NCBI GenBank assembly: GCA_037441225.1
Contig: JBBISU010000019.1
Coordinates: 1 to 55,308 of the forward strand
DNA length: 55,308 nucleotides
Origin: JBBFMJ01 sp037441225
GTDB taxonomy: Bacteria; Acidobacteriota; Thermoanaerobaculia; UBA2201
Direction: 5' to 3'
Positions 54,307-55,308 of the stretch are shown here, one piece after another. The position numbers and the translations under genes were made by a program. How positions within the stretch are numbered: position 1 is the stretch's first letter; every line of letters starts with the position of its first letter. The notes below the pieces were generated by a model. The model had not been told where the DNA came from, ran no database searches, and saw only the letters and a list, made by a program, of their open reading frames with translations.

Positions 54307-54315
54307 ATTTTAACA
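54307..54315 (-). promoter_or_regulatory. Extended -10 (TGT TAAAAT), leaderless type
   Basis: On the minus strand TGTTAAAAT ends seven bases before the ATG at 54299. It drives the five-gene operon 54299-48525. Confidence 0.65.
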
Positions 54316-54693
54316 TAAAACTTCAATAATTTATAAAGTTTGATCCCTTCTTTCTTTCTTTAACTTTTAAAAGTTGTGATTTTGAATTTTTTTTTAAATC
54401 CCATTGTTATTTTTTAAAAAATCTTTGTTCTTAAATTTTTTCTTAAACCAAAAATGTCATTAAAATTTAATTATTAATAGAACCCTCCTTTTTTTCTTAT
54501 AATAAAAAACACCAAAGATTCAGAAATAAAAGAAAAAAGAAGCCAAACCTTGTGGTAAATTACAACATGCTGGAAATACAATAAAAATTTTTTTCTGCAG
54601 GGGTTGAGATTGCTTAAGCCCGGTATTTTTCAAGTCGTGCAAGGTTTCCAATAATTATATTACAAATCCTGCTCTCATTAATCCCTTTTCCCT
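54316..54693. other. Intergenic stretch; one tiny frame only
   Basis: No recognised gene. A 14-base palindrome AACTTTTAAAAGTT lies at 54362-54375. On the minus strand a 27-codon frame (ATG 54697 to TAA 54614) reads MKGKGINESRICNIIIGNLA then RLEKYRA. Its composition is protein-like, so it may be a gene remnant, but I cannot identify it. No terminator-like hairpin was seen. Confidence 0.4.
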
Positions 54694-54951
54694 TCATTTC
54701 TTTATAATTATTGGAGAAATAACTATAAATATCAAAACTATTAAAAATAATATCAAATATGTTTTCCTAACTTTCAATAAAAAATCTGCTTTTATGATTT
54801 TTTTCCATCTCAAAAAATAAAGAAAAATAATCACAAAAAATATTGAAATCAAAATATAAATTGGCAATATATAATTCATACTAATTTTCAATAATAAAAA
54901 TAGAAAGATAAATAATAAAATAACTGTGATATTTGATGACAAATTCTTCAT
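54694..54951 (-). CDS. Small three-helix membrane protein (candidate immunity protein)
   Basis: An 85-residue protein, almost all hydrophobic: helices at about 8-24, 27-46 and 66-82, with a basic loop (RWKKIIKADFLLKVRK) between the second and third. AGGAGG (54958-54963) stands six bases before the ATG. The gene follows the RHS-protein stop by 21 bases in the same direction. Small membrane proteins directly downstream of an RHS C-terminal tip are often immunity proteins for membrane-acting toxins; that role is inferred from position only. No family recognised. Confidence 0.6.
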   Translation of the reverse strand: MKNLSSNITVILLFIFLFLLLKISMNYILPIYILISIFFVIIFLYFLRWKKIIKADFLLKVRKTYLILFLIVLIFIVISPIIIKK

Positions 54952-54972
54952 AATATGCCTCCTTTCATTTTA

Positions 54973-55308
54973 TTAAAAAGGTCCAGATGGTATGCATAAC
55001 CATGCTAAACCTTCATAACATGCCTGAACAGCTAAACATTCCAGCCAATCCTGTCCTGAACAACAATCACAAGGAAATCCTGTGCCATCCCAACAACCTC
55101 CACAATCATCGCATAAACCTTCAAGACATTCATTAATATCATTTAAAGGCCCTCCATTAGATAACATCATTCCAATAATTGGCTTGCCATAAAGACCTAT
55201 TGGATCTGAATAAGTTAAAGGTAGATTATATGAATAAATATAAAAATTTTGCCAAAGAGAATAAAATAAAATATCTTTATTTATAAACCTTCCTAAGTGT
55301 GAATTATA
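54973..55308 (-). CDS. RHS-repeat protein, C-terminal end (cut by window edge)
   Basis: The frame is open to the right edge, so only the last 111 residues are visible. They begin YNSHLGRFINKD, continue NFYIYSYNLPLTYSDPIGLYG, the closing part of an RHS repeat-associated core (GRFxxxDP...NxYxYxxNxPxxxxDPxGL). The last ~65 residues after DPIGLYG are the variable tip: KPIIGMMLSNGGPLND followed by ten cysteines (ECLEGLCDDCGGCW, PCDCCSG, ECLAVQAC, LC). In RHS proteins the shell encloses and releases the tip, often a toxin. This tip is short, hydrophobic and Cys-rich, unlike nuclease tips. It could instead be a truncated or inert tail. Confidence 0.75.
   Translation of the reverse strand, partial: YNSHLGRFINKDILFYSLWQNFYIYSYNLPLTYSDPIGLYGKPIIGMMLSNGGPLNDINECLEGLCDDCGGCWDGTGFPCDCCSGQDWLECLAVQACYEGLAWLCIPSGPF

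Noticed and set aside
54614..54697. 27-codon minus-strand frame as a real small gene
   Set aside because: Protein-like but without ribosome-binding site or promoter; noted only as a possible remnant.

Overview
The window is very AT-rich DNA (by eye about 30% G+C) from a Gram-negative bacterium. Outer-membrane proteins show the envelope type: an Oar-like TonB-dependent receptor, a TonB energy transducer, a FadL-like barrel and an OmpA-type protein. Several protein types recall Acidobacteriota/Aminicenantota-like lineages: the carboxypeptidase-regulatory-domain TonB receptor, the TonB C-terminal transducer, sulfatase-fold/TPR proteins, and a huge FN3 protein with paired C-terminal modules. That placement is inference from memory, not from a search. 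No rRNA, tRNA, CRISPR array or intact transposon was seen.

Layout. Positions 1-1050 hold no intact gene, only a mosaic of short, GC-richer, hairpin-forming repeats and one gene tail. A ClC channel gene follows (1050-2405, minus). Positions 2558-7286 are a graveyard of five broken genes: an AhpD-like remnant, a frameshifted OmpA-like gene, a kinase/TPR remnant, a cysM with two frameshifts, and a PIG-V-like mannosyltransferase with at least four lesions. From 7333 onward the genes are intact: S41 and M23 peptidases, a cystathionine beta-synthase-type enzyme, and a polysaccharide cluster (GT2, GT4, sugar-phosphate transferase). These are followed by ComF, a PDZ-containing histidine kinase with an NtrC-type sigma-54 activator, a ferritin-like protein, metG, a small secreted protein, an M48 protease and a sulfatase-fold/TPR protein, ending at a strong bidirectional terminator (26041-26067).

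The reverse block 26089-31059 holds the TonB-dependent receptor, a pseudokinase-TM-TonB fusion and a 44-residue membrane protein. Positions 31081-42447 hold glycan and envelope genes (two YfhO-like membrane proteins, two GT2s, a GT39-like protein), plus an operon of an MglA-like GTPase with a long acidic tail, a KAS III enzyme and a uridine-kinase-like protein. A second bidirectional terminator (42449-42479) precedes a reverse gene for a 1941-residue modular surface protein. The last reverse operon (48525-54299) encodes a FadL-like barrel, a second sulfatase-fold/TPR protein, a Cys-rich small protein, a FabD-like acyltransferase lacking the malonyl-binding Arg, and an S15-type hydrolase. The right edge cuts an RHS-repeat protein whose Cys-rich tip is followed by a small membrane protein, a candidate toxin/immunity pair.

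Promoters are unusually readable. At least ten genes have a -10 box (TATAAT or TAAAAT, often preceded by TGT) ending only 6-8 bases before the ATG, with no ribosome-binding site. Two of these also have a perfect TTGACA 17 bases upstream. This indicates leaderless transcripts, while other genes (ferritin-like, OmpA-like, the giant protein) have normal leaders with AGGAGG. The leaderless pattern also settles start codons and reveals two tiny genes.
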